33,684 bases of DNA from Streptosporangium violaceochromogenes. Its GTDB lineage: Bacteria; Actinomycetota; Actinomycetes; Streptosporangiales; Streptosporangiaceae. The DNA is taken from positions 1-33,684 of the forward strand of contig NZ_BNBB01000043.1 in assembly GCF_014654615.1 (NCBI RefSeq), written 5' to 3'. The notes beneath the pieces are model-generated. The model was given only the letters and a program-made list of their open reading frames with translations. It made no database searches and was not told the DNA's origin. Position 1 is the stretch's first letter. Each line of letters begins with the position of its first letter. This document shows, piece by piece, positions 1-5,821 of the stretch. Position numbers and translations under genes: made by a program.

Positions 1-1
1 C

Positions 2-67
2 CGCGCCGCCGAAGAGCTCGGCATCGACCTGTCCCGGCGCGAGCCGAGCAGCGTCGAAGAGGTTTGA
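2..67 (+). CDS. C-terminal end of an unidentified protein (partial)
   Basis: The first 67 bases hold an open frame with no start inside the window. It encodes the last 21 residues of a protein, ending ELGIDLSRREPSSVEEV, followed by TGA at 65-67. The reading frame has normal high-GC codon use and is followed 25 bases later by a perfect 22-bp hairpin, as expected at the end of a gene. Too little is left to name the family. Confidence 0.5.
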   Translation, partial: RAAEELGIDLSRREPSSVEEV

Positions 68-91
68 CGGCTCCCCCGCGCGCCCTGCGGG

Positions 92-141
92 GCCGGCCCC
101 CCACCGGAGGAGGGGTGATCCTCCTCCGGTGGGGGGCCGGC
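92..141 (+). terminator. Perfect 22-bp inverted repeat, probable intrinsic terminator
   Basis: Positions 92-113 and 120-141 are exact reverse complements of each other around a 6-nt loop. The stem is almost all G and C and no T-run follows, as is common for actinobacterial terminators. It lies 25 bases after the stop of the partial gene at 2-67 and 33 bases before the next start codon. It may instead act as an mRNA-stabilising or processing hairpin if the two genes are co-transcribed, since no clear promoter is seen between 142 and 174. Confidence 0.6.
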
Positions 142-160
142 ACGCCGCGGGGACCGCACG

Positions 161-196
161 CTTCGGAGGACACCATGACTTCGGAGGACACGATGA
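161..196 (+). repeat. Tandem 18-bp duplication carrying an RBS and start codon
   Basis: Bases 161-178 and 179-196 are the same 18-mer apart from one base (c173 versus g191). Each copy holds a GGAGG (165-169 and 183-187) followed five bases later by ATG (175 and 193). Because 18 is a multiple of three the two ATGs are in frame, so the gene at 175-675 has two equally good starts six codons apart. Confidence 0.85.
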
Positions 197-675
197 ACGA
201 CGAGACGGCCGTACTGCTCTTCGACGTGGTCGAGCGTCTCCAGAAGAACATCGCCGCCCACGACTGCCCCGCGATCGTCGCCCTCGAAGGAGAGCGGAGG
301 CTCGTGCTCAGCGACTACGACTACCTCCGCGATCCGCGGTCGGCCACCTCGTTCGAGACGCGGGCGGCCGCCAGAGCACAGGAGATCCGGGCGAAACGGT
401 GGGTCTTCGCCGTCCCTCTGGTCTGGGTCACCACACCTGACACCGTCTACAGCCGGGCTGTGTCCAACCACCCGCTCCGCGAGGGGGAGCAGGAAACGAT
501 CACCTGGATGAGCTTCGACGAAAGCGACGGCGTGGATTACGGGCGCGTCCCGTACACACGCCGCCCCAGCGGGGAACCGGTGTTCGACGACCCGGAGATG
601 TTCGCCGTGGGCGTGCGCCCGGCCCAGGCCATGCCGGGCCACACGCTCCTGCAGGAACTCTTCCCGGACGGCTGA
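175..675 (+). CDS. Hypothetical protein with two possible starts
   Basis: This gene encodes a soluble protein of 166 residues from ATG 175, or 160 from ATG 193; both starts have the same GGAGG five bases upstream. I do not recognise a family. The sequence is acidic, has no signal peptide or membrane segment, and contains one Cys (in AAHDCPAI) and aromatic-rich stretches (SDYDYLRD, KRWVFAVPLVWVTT). The frame could open as early as 64, but that part crosses the 22-bp hairpin at 92-141 and lacks an RBS, so it is probably untranslated. A second perfect hairpin (741-770) ends the transcript. A cytosolic protein of unknown role is all that can be said. Confidence 0.65.
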   Translation: MTSEDTMNDETAVLLFDVVERLQKNIAAHDCPAIVALEGERRLVLSDYDYLRDPRSATSFETRAAARAQEIRAKRWVFAVPLVWVTTPDTVYSRAVSNHPLREGEQETITWMSFDESDGVDYGRVPYTRRPSGEPVFDDPEMFAVGVRPAQAMPGHTLLQELFPDG

Positions 676-740
676 TCCGCCCCCCGAAGCGCCCCCTCAC
701 CGCTCGCCCGCCGACGGCCGCGCCGACCGGAAAACGACGA

Positions 741-770
741 GATCCCGCCTGATCAAGATCAGGCGGGATC
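741..770. terminator. Bidirectional hairpin terminator between the 175-675 gene and tRNA-Ala
   Basis: Bases 741-754 and 757-770 form a perfect 14-bp inverted repeat separated by AA. The plus-strand gene ends at 675 and the minus-strand tRNA ends at 814, so the hairpin sits between convergent units. On the minus strand it is followed by a T-rich stretch (CGTCGTTTTCC), which fits termination of the tRNA transcript. The palindrome contains four GATC sites. Confidence 0.7.
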
Positions 771-813
771 ATGTCATCTTTCCTGAAGGCCGTCTCAGAG
801 AACGGCCCCGGGG

Positions 814-886
814 TGGAGCTATGGGGATTCGAACCCCAGACCTCCTCCATGCCATGGAGGCGCGCTACCAACTGCGCCATAGCCCC
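814..886 (-). tRNA. tRNA-Ala (anticodon GGC), copy 1
   Basis: The minus strand folds into a 73-nt tRNA. The acceptor arms GGGGCTA and TAGCTCC pair with one G-T wobble, the D-arm region is TGGCGCAGTTGGTAGCGC, and the anticodon stem CCTCC/GGAGG carries loop ATGGCAT (anticodon GGC). The T-arm is CTGGGGTTCGAATCCCCAT. Base 73 is A and CCA is not encoded. GGC reads GCC and GCU alanine codons, the main Ala codons in such a genome. An identical tRNA lies at 7391-7463. A -10-like TAAGAT (903-898) lies 11 nt upstream of the mature 5' end. Confidence 0.95.
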
Positions 887-897
887 TTGCGGATGAA

Positions 898-903
898 ATC
901 TTA
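898..903 (-). promoter_or_regulatory. Candidate -10 box for tRNA-Ala copy 1
   Basis: TAAGAT on the minus strand matches the TANNNT consensus and would place the transcript start about five bases before the mature tRNA. No good -35 hexamer is visible. It suggests that this tRNA copy is expressed on its own. Confidence 0.35.
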
Positions 904-961
904 GCCGACGCCGGAGCCTCCGCGCGCCATCACGCCGGAGACGGCGCCCCGCCAAGGGGGC

Positions 962-999
962 GTACGGCCCGCGCCGCCCCCGGAAGGCGCGGACCGTAC
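962..999 (-). terminator. Terminator hairpin after the CynX-like transporter gene
   Basis: Bases 962-975 and 986-999 form a 14-bp stem with one non-Watson-Crick position around a 10-nt loop, 20 bases after the stop codon of the transporter. It separates that transcript from the tRNA gene downstream on the same strand. Confidence 0.65.
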
Positions 1000-1018
1000 C
1001 GGCTCAAGGGACCGGAGG

Positions 1019-2251
1019 TCAGGCGCGCAGGGCCCGCTCGTCCTCCAGGAAGCGAGGGCGCCCGGCGTACCAGCCGCTGGCGAACTGCACCGCGATCACG
1101 GCGAACATCAGCAGGAAGGGCCACGTCCAGCCGCCGCTGGACTCGTGGATCACGCCCACGACCAGGGGCCCGGCACCCGCGATGAGGTAGCCGGCGCTCT
1201 GCCCGAAGGCCGACAGCGCCGCGGTGGCCTCCGGGGTGCGGGTACGCAGGGCGAGCATGGTCAGCGCCAGCGGGAAGGAGCCCATCCCGACGCCGACCAG
1301 GAGGGCGAAGAGCCAGGCCGGCCCGCCCGGGGAGAGCAGGAGGCCGAGGAAGCCCGCGATGTAGAAGACCACGAACGTCGCCACCACGGGCCGCTGGTCG
1401 GAGAAGCGCGACGCGACCCAGGGCACGAGCATCGAGACCGGGATGCCGATCGCGGTGAAGACGCCGAGCACCATCCCGGCCTGCCCCGTGGTGTAACCGC
1501 CGTCGACGAGGATCGCGGGCAGGAACCCGAACATGATGTAGGCCACCATGCTCTGCGTGCCGAAGTAGGCGGCGACCGCCCAGGCGAGCCTGCTGCGGAC
1601 CAGCGCGCGGGGTCCAAGGGCGGCACCGCTCCCGGCGGCCGGCTCCGGTTCGCTGCGCAGCAGCGCGAGCCACGGGAGGGCGGCGACGGCGGCGAGCGCC
1701 GCCCACACCCCCAGGGCGATGTGCCAGTTGCCGTCCGCGGCCCGCTGGATCGGCACGGTCGCGGCGGCGGCGAGCATCGTGCCCACGGCCAGGGCGGTGG
1801 TGTAGACGGTGGTCATGGTCCCGGCACGGCCCGGGAAGTGCCGCTTGATCAGGGTGGGGATGAGCACGTTGCCCACCGCCCCGCCCGACAGCGCCAGGGC
1901 GCTGCTGAACAGGAACACCCCGGCCGAGTCCGCCAGGGCGCGAACGAGCAGGCCCGCCCCGAGCGCGACCAGGGCGAGCAGCAGCAGCCGGTGCTCGCCC
2001 ACCTTCCTGGCCAGCGCCGACGTCATCGCGCCGACCGTGGCGAAGATGAGCACCGGCAGCGTGGTGAGCAGCCCGACGCCGACCCCGGACATGCCAAGGC
2101 CCGAGGAGACGCTGTCGAGGACGGGGCCCACGCTGGTGACGGCGGTGCGCAGGTTCATCGCGGCGAGGACGATTCCCAGCACGAGCAACCAGGTCAGAGA
2201 TCCTGTCGCTCCACCGGTGCGGCCCGATGGCTGCTGGGTGAGCACGCTCAT
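1019..2251 (-). CDS. CynX/NimT-family MFS transporter
   Basis: This is a 410-residue integral membrane protein of the major facilitator superfamily. Hydrophobic segments run from residue 20 to about 400, consistent with 12 helices and cytoplasmic ends. The first helix carries the AMNLRTAVTSVGPVL motif (NLR at 33-35) typical of the CynX/NimT group, which includes the cyanate transporter CynX and the 2-nitroimidazole exporter NimT. Length is normal for the family. No cyanase or regulator gene is adjacent, so the substrate cannot be inferred. GAGGAGG lies 11-12 nt before ATG 2251. A 6-bp inverted repeat (2282-2300) overlaps a possible -10 box, suggesting repression by an unlinked regulator. A strong hairpin follows the stop. 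Confidence 0.85.
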   Translation of the reverse strand: MSVLTQQPSGRTGGATGSLTWLLVLGIVLAAMNLRTAVTSVGPVLDSVSSGLGMSGVGVGLLTTLPVLIFATVGAMTSALARKVGEHRLLLLALVALGAGLLVRALADSAGVFLFSSALALSGGAVGNVLIPTLIKRHFPGRAGTMTTVYTTALAVGTMLAAAATVPIQRAADGNWHIALGVWAALAAVAALPWLALLRSEPEPAAGSGAALGPRALVRSRLAWAVAAYFGTQSMVAYIMFGFLPAILVDGGYTTGQAGMVLGVFTAIGIPVSMLVPWVASRFSDQRPVVATFVVFYIAGFLGLLLSPGGPAWLFALLVGVGMGSFPLALTMLALRTRTPEATAALSAFGQSAGYLIAGAGPLVVGVIHESSGGWTWPFLLMFAVIAVQFASGWYAGRPRFLEDERALRA

Positions 2252-2281
2252 GGGGGGTCAGTCCTCCTCAAGTCGATTCAA

Positions 2282-2300
2282 CCAATCGTAGGATGATTGG
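2282..2300 (-). promoter_or_regulatory. Candidate operator overlapping the -10 box of the CynX-like gene
   Basis: CCAATC at 2282-2287 and GATTGG at 2295-2300 form an inverted repeat with 7-nt spacing. On the minus strand a TACGAT (2290-2285) that fits the -10 consensus lies inside it, 34 nt before the start codon. A repressor bound here would block RNA polymerase. The layout resembles sites of GntR or TetR regulators, but no regulator gene is nearby. Confidence 0.4.
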
Positions 2301-2370
2301 CAGACCACAACTCTAACAGGACTGAAAGGTAGATTTGTTCCTGATGTAATGAAGCTCTGAGAACGCGAAA

Positions 2371-2420
2371 GCCGGGCCCCGCCTTCACCCGCGGTCTCCA
2401 CGGTGAAGGCGGGGCCCGGC
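2371..2420 (-). terminator. Perfect 19-bp terminator of the SRPBCC gene
   Basis: Bases 2371-2389 and 2402-2420 pair perfectly over 19 bp with a 12-nt loop, and on the minus strand TTTCGCGTTC follows. The hairpin begins 22 bases after the stop codon of the SRPBCC gene and lies upstream of the transporter promoter, insulating the two minus-strand units. Confidence 0.85.
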
Positions 2421-2442
2421 CCCTCGTCCCCCGGCGGAGCCG

Positions 2443-3162
2443 TCAGATACGCGGCCCCGGAGCGGCCGGCGGCTCCTCACCGGGCCGGCGTCCGGCCGGA
2501 GGCAGCGGACCGCTGCCCGGAGGGGCGAGCGGGGACGGCGGCGGATACTCCCCGCCGACGGTGCGCGGAGGCGCGGGCTCGTCGAAGCCGGGACCGCCCA
2601 CGCGGCGATCCTCCGGAGAGGCGCCCCCGAGCGGCCGGTCGTACGCACCGGCGTCGCCGGCACCCCCCGCCCCCGCCCCCGGCCCGGAGAGGCCGGCGCC
2701 CCGGTCCTGCGGCCCGGGCACGTCCCCGCGCCAGCCCCCGGTCTCACCACCGCGCGACTCGATGAACTCCTTGAACCGATCCATGTCGCCGCGCACCCTC
2801 ATCCGGACGACCTGCAGCCAGTCGCCGACGGTCTCGACGAAACCCTCCGGGTCGTACTCCATCTGGAGCGTGACCCGGGTGGTCTCGGGGGTGAGATGGT
2901 GGAACGTCACCACACCGGCCTGGTGCGGACGCTCGACCGACTTCCACGCCACCCGCTCGTCGGGGTGCTGCTCGGTGATCTCGGCTTCGAACTCGCGGCG
3001 AACCCCCGCGATCTCGACGATCCATGCCGTACGGGTGTCACTCAGCTGCTTGACCGACTCCACGCCCTCCATGAACTCGGGAAAGCTCTCGAACTGGGTC
3101 CACTGGTTGTAGGCCGTCCGGATCGGAACGTTCACGTCGACGGACTGCTCGATCGTGCTCAC
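2443..3162 (-). CDS. SRPBCC (START-like) family protein with a disordered tail
   Basis: Residues 1-148 fit the SRPBCC helix-grip fold of the polyketide cyclase/dehydrase group. Features include the opening SVDVNVPIRTAYNQWTQFES, the FMEGVESVKQL segment, strands such as VTFHHLTPETTRVTLQMEY, and the long C-terminal helix ending DMDRFKEFIESR. Such domains bind hydrophobic ligands or lipids; no catalytic residue can be assigned. Residues 150-239 are Gly/Pro/Arg-rich, contain no hydrophobic segment, and are probably disordered, which makes the protein about 90 residues longer than simple family members. The GTG start at 3162 has GGGAGG seven bases upstream. It is probably monocistronic with its own terminator at 2371-2420. 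Ligand and role are unknown. Confidence 0.8.
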   Translation of the reverse strand: MSTIEQSVDVNVPIRTAYNQWTQFESFPEFMEGVESVKQLSDTRTAWIVEIAGVRREFEAEITEQHPDERVAWKSVERPHQAGVVTFHHLTPETTRVTLQMEYDPEGFVETVGDWLQVVRMRVRGDMDRFKEFIESRGGETGGWRGDVPGPQDRGAGLSGPGAGAGGAGDAGAYDRPLGGASPEDRRVGGPGFDEPAPPRTVGGEYPPPSPLAPPGSGPLPPAGRRPGEEPPAAPGPRI

Positions 3163-3235
3163 GACTCTGCCTCCCTGTTTGCGGGTTCGAGGGGCAGAGC
3201 TGCCCGAGAGGATCCGGTCTTAACTCCTCACGGCA

Positions 3236-3616
3236 CTACTTACGTCGCAAAAGCCAGTAAAGACCGACAAGGGGGAGGACAAGCGGGATGAAGACGTAGC
3301 CGCTGCCGTACCCGGACCAGACGGTGGCCCGCGGGAACGCCCCGGGATCCACCATGCTCAGCGTCCCGACGACGAGAACCCCCGCCAGCTCGACGCCGCA
3401 CGCGGCCAGGGCGAGGACACGACGTCCCCTGGCCAGCGCCACGGCCAGCACGACGTAGACCAGCGCGGCGAACGCCGACAGCAGATAAGCCAGCGGGGCC
3501 TCGCCGAAACGCGTCGCGATCTGCACACCCGCGCGCGCCCCCGCGGCCAGCGCGAACACCCCGTAGACCGCGACGAGCAGGCGCCCCGGCCCGGTGCCGA
3601 TCGCCGGCTCGCTCAT
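3236..3616 (-). CDS. Small integral membrane protein, second gene of a pair
   Basis: This is a 126-residue protein with four predicted hydrophobic segments, at roughly residues 11-31, 40-61, 66-88 and 107-123, and a short C-terminal WLLRRK that would lie in the cytoplasm. No enzyme motif is visible. Its ATG overlaps the stop codon of the upstream gene (ATGA), so the two are translationally coupled and their products probably act together. Proteins of this kind occur in actinomycete genomes as uncharacterised membrane proteins; I cannot assign a function. Confidence 0.75.
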   Translation of the reverse strand: MSEPAIGTGPGRLLVAVYGVFALAAGARAGVQIATRFGEAPLAYLLSAFAALVYVVLAVALARGRRVLALAACGVELAGVLVVGTLSMVDPGAFPRATVWSGYGSGYVFIPLVLPLVGLYWLLRRK

Positions 3617-3975
3617 GCCGTTCCCTGCCAGAGCTGCAGCAGCCGCCCGACCATGACGCAGACCGTGAAACCCGCCACCGCGATCACCGCCGGCCCCCAG
3701 CGCGACCGCTCGCCCAGCCCCCAGAACACCGCGACCGGCGGGACCACCAGCCCACCGGCGAGGTAGCCGATGAAGGTGGCCGTCTCGTGCGGCGTCTCCC
3801 CCCGTGCCATCCCGGCGATCGCCAGCCCCGCCTGGATCACCAGGCCGAGTTCCAGCACCCCCAGCAGGACGAGCAGAGGGACGTTCATCGGCCGGTCACG
3901 CACGGCGGCCACGACGCCGTACAGCGTGATCACCAGCGCCAGCACGATCAGGCCGGTCGCGAGCGGGCCGATCAT
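3613..3975 (-). CDS. Small integral membrane protein, first gene of a pair
   Basis: The product has 120 residues and four hydrophobic segments (about 4-23, 32-54, 66-86 and 94-112), with the charged loop VRDRPMN after the first. It shares no recognisable motif with known transporters. The start ATG at 3975 has no Shine-Dalgarno sequence. Instead it overlaps the stop of a possible leaderless 9-codon ORF (4001-3972), which may supply ribosomes by coupling. It overlaps the next gene by four bases and lies divergent to the DUF523 gene, with 99 bases between start codons. Confidence 0.75.
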   Translation of the reverse strand: MIGPLATGLIVLALVITLYGVVAAVRDRPMNVPLLVLLGVLELGLVIQAGLAIAGMARGETPHETATFIGYLAGGLVVPPVAVFWGLGERSRWGPAVIAVAGFTVCVMVGRLLQLWQGTA

Positions 3976-4001
3976 CGCGGCATCACATCGGCGGAAATCA
4001 T
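3972..4001 (-). CDS. Possible leaderless upstream ORF (MISADVMPR)
   Basis: A -10-like TACCCT (4014-4009) is followed after exactly seven bases by ATG 4001, the geometry of a leaderless actinobacterial mRNA. That ATG opens a 9-codon frame ending in TGA at 3974-3972, which overlaps the ATG (3975-3973) of the membrane-protein gene. The downstream start has no SD, so translation by coupling from this mini-ORF is a reasonable explanation. It is a prediction from spacing only, and the peptide itself need not have a function. Confidence 0.4.
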   Translation of the reverse strand: MISADVMPR

Positions 4002-4014
4002 GACCAGTAGGGTA
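4002..4014 (-). promoter_or_regulatory. Candidate leaderless promoter of the membrane-protein pair
   Basis: The minus strand has TACCCT at 4014-4009, then 7 nt, then ATG at 4001. The same hexamer serves the divergent DUF523 gene at 4063-4068, so two similar promoters face away from each other about 50 bases apart. Confidence 0.4.
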
Positions 4015-4062
4015 CTGCCCGGCCGGTCAAGGCCCGCTCCCCCTTCCGGACGCGCGGACGCA

Positions 4063-4074
4063 TACCCTGAAGGC
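4063..4074 (+). promoter_or_regulatory. Candidate leaderless promoter of the DUF523 gene
   Basis: TACCCT (4063-4068) is followed after six bases by GTG 4075. The only purine-rich stretch, GAAGG at 4069-4073, is too close to the start to act as an SD, so a leaderless transcript beginning at or next to the GTG is likely. No clear -35 box is seen. Confidence 0.5.
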
Positions 4075-4566
4075 GTGCAGAGAATCCTGGTGAGCGCCTG
4101 CCTGATGGGGCGCAAGGTCCGCTACGACGGAGCCGCCAAGCCCAGCGGCGACGCACTGCTGGCCGCCTGGAGCCAGGAGGGGCGGCTGGTCCCGCTCTGT
4201 CCCGAGGTCGAGGGCGGGCTCCCCGTGCCGCGCCCGCCCGCCGAGATCGAGAGCGGCGCCGGGGGCGCGGCCGTGCTCGCGGGGGCCGCCAAGGTGCTCA
4301 CCCCCGACGGGACCGACGTCACGGCCTCCTTCCTGGCCGGGGCACAGGCGGCGCTCGCCGTCGCCAGGTCCTTCGGCGTCCGGATCGCGATCCTGAAGGA
4401 GGGCAGCCCCTCATGCGGCGGCCTGACCGTCTACGACGGCACCTTCCGGGGCCGCCGTGTGCCCGGCGTCGGCGTCACCACCGCCCTGCTCGAACTGCAC
4501 GGCGTCTCGGTGTTCACCGAGGACCACATCGCCGAGGCGGCCGTACGGCTGCGCGAGCTCGCCTGA
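4075..4566 (+). CDS. DUF523 family protein, TudS-like thiouracil desulfidase
   Basis: This 163-residue protein has the whole DUF523 pattern: an N-terminal SACLMGRKVRYDG, a central LCPEVEGGLPVPRPP, and SPSCGG near residue 112. In the family member TudS, three conserved cysteines hold a [4Fe-4S] cluster that removes sulfur from thiouracil compounds. The matching residues here are C9, C42 and C114, with the conserved Glu of CPE at 44. The same reaction is likely but unproven, because most DUF523 proteins are untested. The start is GTG 4075: its -10 box lies six bases upstream and homology begins at once. Upstream in-frame sequence is non-coding. It stands alone, divergent from two membrane-protein genes. 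Confidence 0.85.
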   Translation: MQRILVSACLMGRKVRYDGAAKPSGDALLAAWSQEGRLVPLCPEVEGGLPVPRPPAEIESGAGGAAVLAGAAKVLTPDGTDVTASFLAGAQAALAVARSFGVRIAILKEGSPSCGGLTVYDGTFRGRRVPGVGVTTALLELHGVSVFTEDHIAEAAVRLRELA

Positions 4567-4649
4567 CCCTCTTTTCGGGCAAAGCCTGAGGGCACAGAAG
4601 CCGGCACAAGGGCCGTGCACGAGAACGCGGAACCGTCCGAGGCGGAACC

Positions 4650-5093
4650 CTAGTGGCCCCGGCCGCCCGCGGCGGGCGCCGTCCCCGGCTCCGAGGTCCC
4701 GGCGTCACCGGACGTGGCGCCGGTGGCCGAGGGGAGGGGCCGGGGCTCGACGACCACGGAGCCCTTGGAGCGCGCGGGCCCCCCGACGACCCGGGGCGCC
4801 GGGCGGATGCCCCGTTGCCGGGGCGCGCTCCGGGTGGACGCGGCCGGGGTCGCGCGAGGGGTGGACGGACGGACGGCGGGTGAGGGCGAGACGCTCGGCC
4901 TGCCCGGGACGGCAGGCGGTACGGTGAGAACCGGCGTGGCCTCCACCCCGGTCAGGGCGACGCTCAGGGGCTCGATCCTGGCGTCGTCGAAGACCTGGCT
5001 GCGTAGCACGTCGCGAACGCCGAACCAGGTGACCGAGGCCGCCAGTACCGTGGCCCCACACCACATCGCAATGAATCCAAGCGTTTGCCGCAT
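4650..5093 (-). CDS. Membrane-anchored or secreted proline-rich protein
   Basis: From ATG 5093 this gene encodes 147 residues. One hydrophobic helix at about 5-25 (LGFIAMWCGATVLAASVTWF) is followed by a short ordered stretch with the VFDDARIEPLSVAL segment. The rest is a long Pro/Ser/Thr/Arg/Gly-rich tail without cysteines. The helix may anchor the protein with the tail outside, or serve as a signal peptide. An earlier GTG at 5129 would add 12 residues and leave only 14 bases to the divergent response-regulator gene. I prefer 5093, where an AATAAT -10-like box sits seven bases upstream, but neither start has a well-placed SD. No family is recognised. Its position suggests it could be a target or partner of the adjacent two-component system. 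Confidence 0.55.
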   Translation of the reverse strand: MRQTLGFIAMWCGATVLAASVTWFGVRDVLRSQVFDDARIEPLSVALTGVEATPVLTVPPAVPGRPSVSPSPAVRPSTPRATPAASTRSAPRQRGIRPAPRVVGGPARSKGSVVVEPRPLPSATGATSGDAGTSEPGTAPAAGGRGH

Positions 5094-5129
5094 GCGGTGA
5101 ATTATTACCTCATGTACCCCTTTGTTCAC

Positions 5130-5143
5130 TACGGTTATGCCAC
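5130..5143 (+). promoter_or_regulatory. Candidate promoter of the response-regulator gene
   Basis: TACGGT (5130-5135) matches TANNNT and ends eight bases before ATG 5144. There is no SD in front of this ATG, so a leaderless or near-leaderless transcript is likely. The region is shared with the divergent proline-rich protein gene. Confidence 0.35.
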
Positions 5144-5821
5144 ATGGCGACGGTTCTCGTGGTGGAAGACGACGAGTACGTGCGCTCCGCGATCATTCAG
5201 GAACTGAGCAGGCGCCGACACGCCGTGCGCAGCGCGGGACGCGCCCTCGACGCGTTGCGGGAGATCACTCAGAATCCCCCCGACGCGGTGATTCTCGATC
5301 TCGGCCTTCCCGACCTGGACGGATCGGAGGCGCTGAAAATGGTCCGCAGCGTCTCCACCGTCCCGGTCATCGTGGCCACGGCCCGAGACGACGAGACGGA
5401 GATCGTCCGCATGCTGGAGGCAGGGGCGGACGACTACCTGGTCAAGCCCTTCTCCGGCGACCACCTGAACGCCCGGCTGGACGCCGTACTCCGCCGGTCC
5501 CGGGCCGCCGGCGGCCCCTCGGTGCTGCGCGCCGGCGCGCTCACGGTGGACCTCAACCGGCGCGAGGCCACCCTGGAAGGCACGCCGCTCACCCTGACCC
5601 GCCGGGAGTTCGACCTGCTGGCCTACCTCACCGCCCGCGCCGACAGGGTCGTCTCCCGCAGGGAACTGCTGACCGAGGTCTGGCAGCAGTCCTACGGTGA
5701 CGACCAGACCATCGACGTCCATCTGTCCTGGCTACGGCGGAAACTCGGCGAGAGCGCCTCGGCCCCCCGCTACCTCCACACCGTGCGCGGTGTGGGCGTC
5801 ATGCTCATCACACCGTCGTGA
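5144..5821 (+). CDS. OmpR-family two-component response regulator
   Basis: This is a 225-residue DNA-binding response regulator. Residues 1-115 form the receiver domain: acidic pocket E8-D9-D10, phospho-acceptor D52 in LDLGLPDLDG, switch Thr79 and Lys101 in the LVKPF motif. Residues 128-222 form the OmpR/PhoB winged helix, with LTRREFDLLAYL, the turn VVSRRELLTEVW, the recognition helix TIDVHLSWLRRKLGE and the wing YLHTVRGVGVML. Length and layout are standard. The stop codon overlaps the GTG start of the histidine kinase gene (GTGA), so the two are co-translated. Target genes are unknown; the divergent proline-rich protein gene shares the promoter region and is a natural candidate. Confidence 0.95.
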   Translation: MATVLVVEDDEYVRSAIIQELSRRRHAVRSAGRALDALREITQNPPDAVILDLGLPDLDGSEALKMVRSVSTVPVIVATARDDETEIVRMLEAGADDYLVKPFSGDHLNARLDAVLRRSRAAGGPSVLRAGALTVDLNRREATLEGTPLTLTRREFDLLAYLTARADRVVSRRELLTEVWQQSYGDDQTIDVHLSWLRRKLGESASAPRYLHTVRGVGVMLITPS

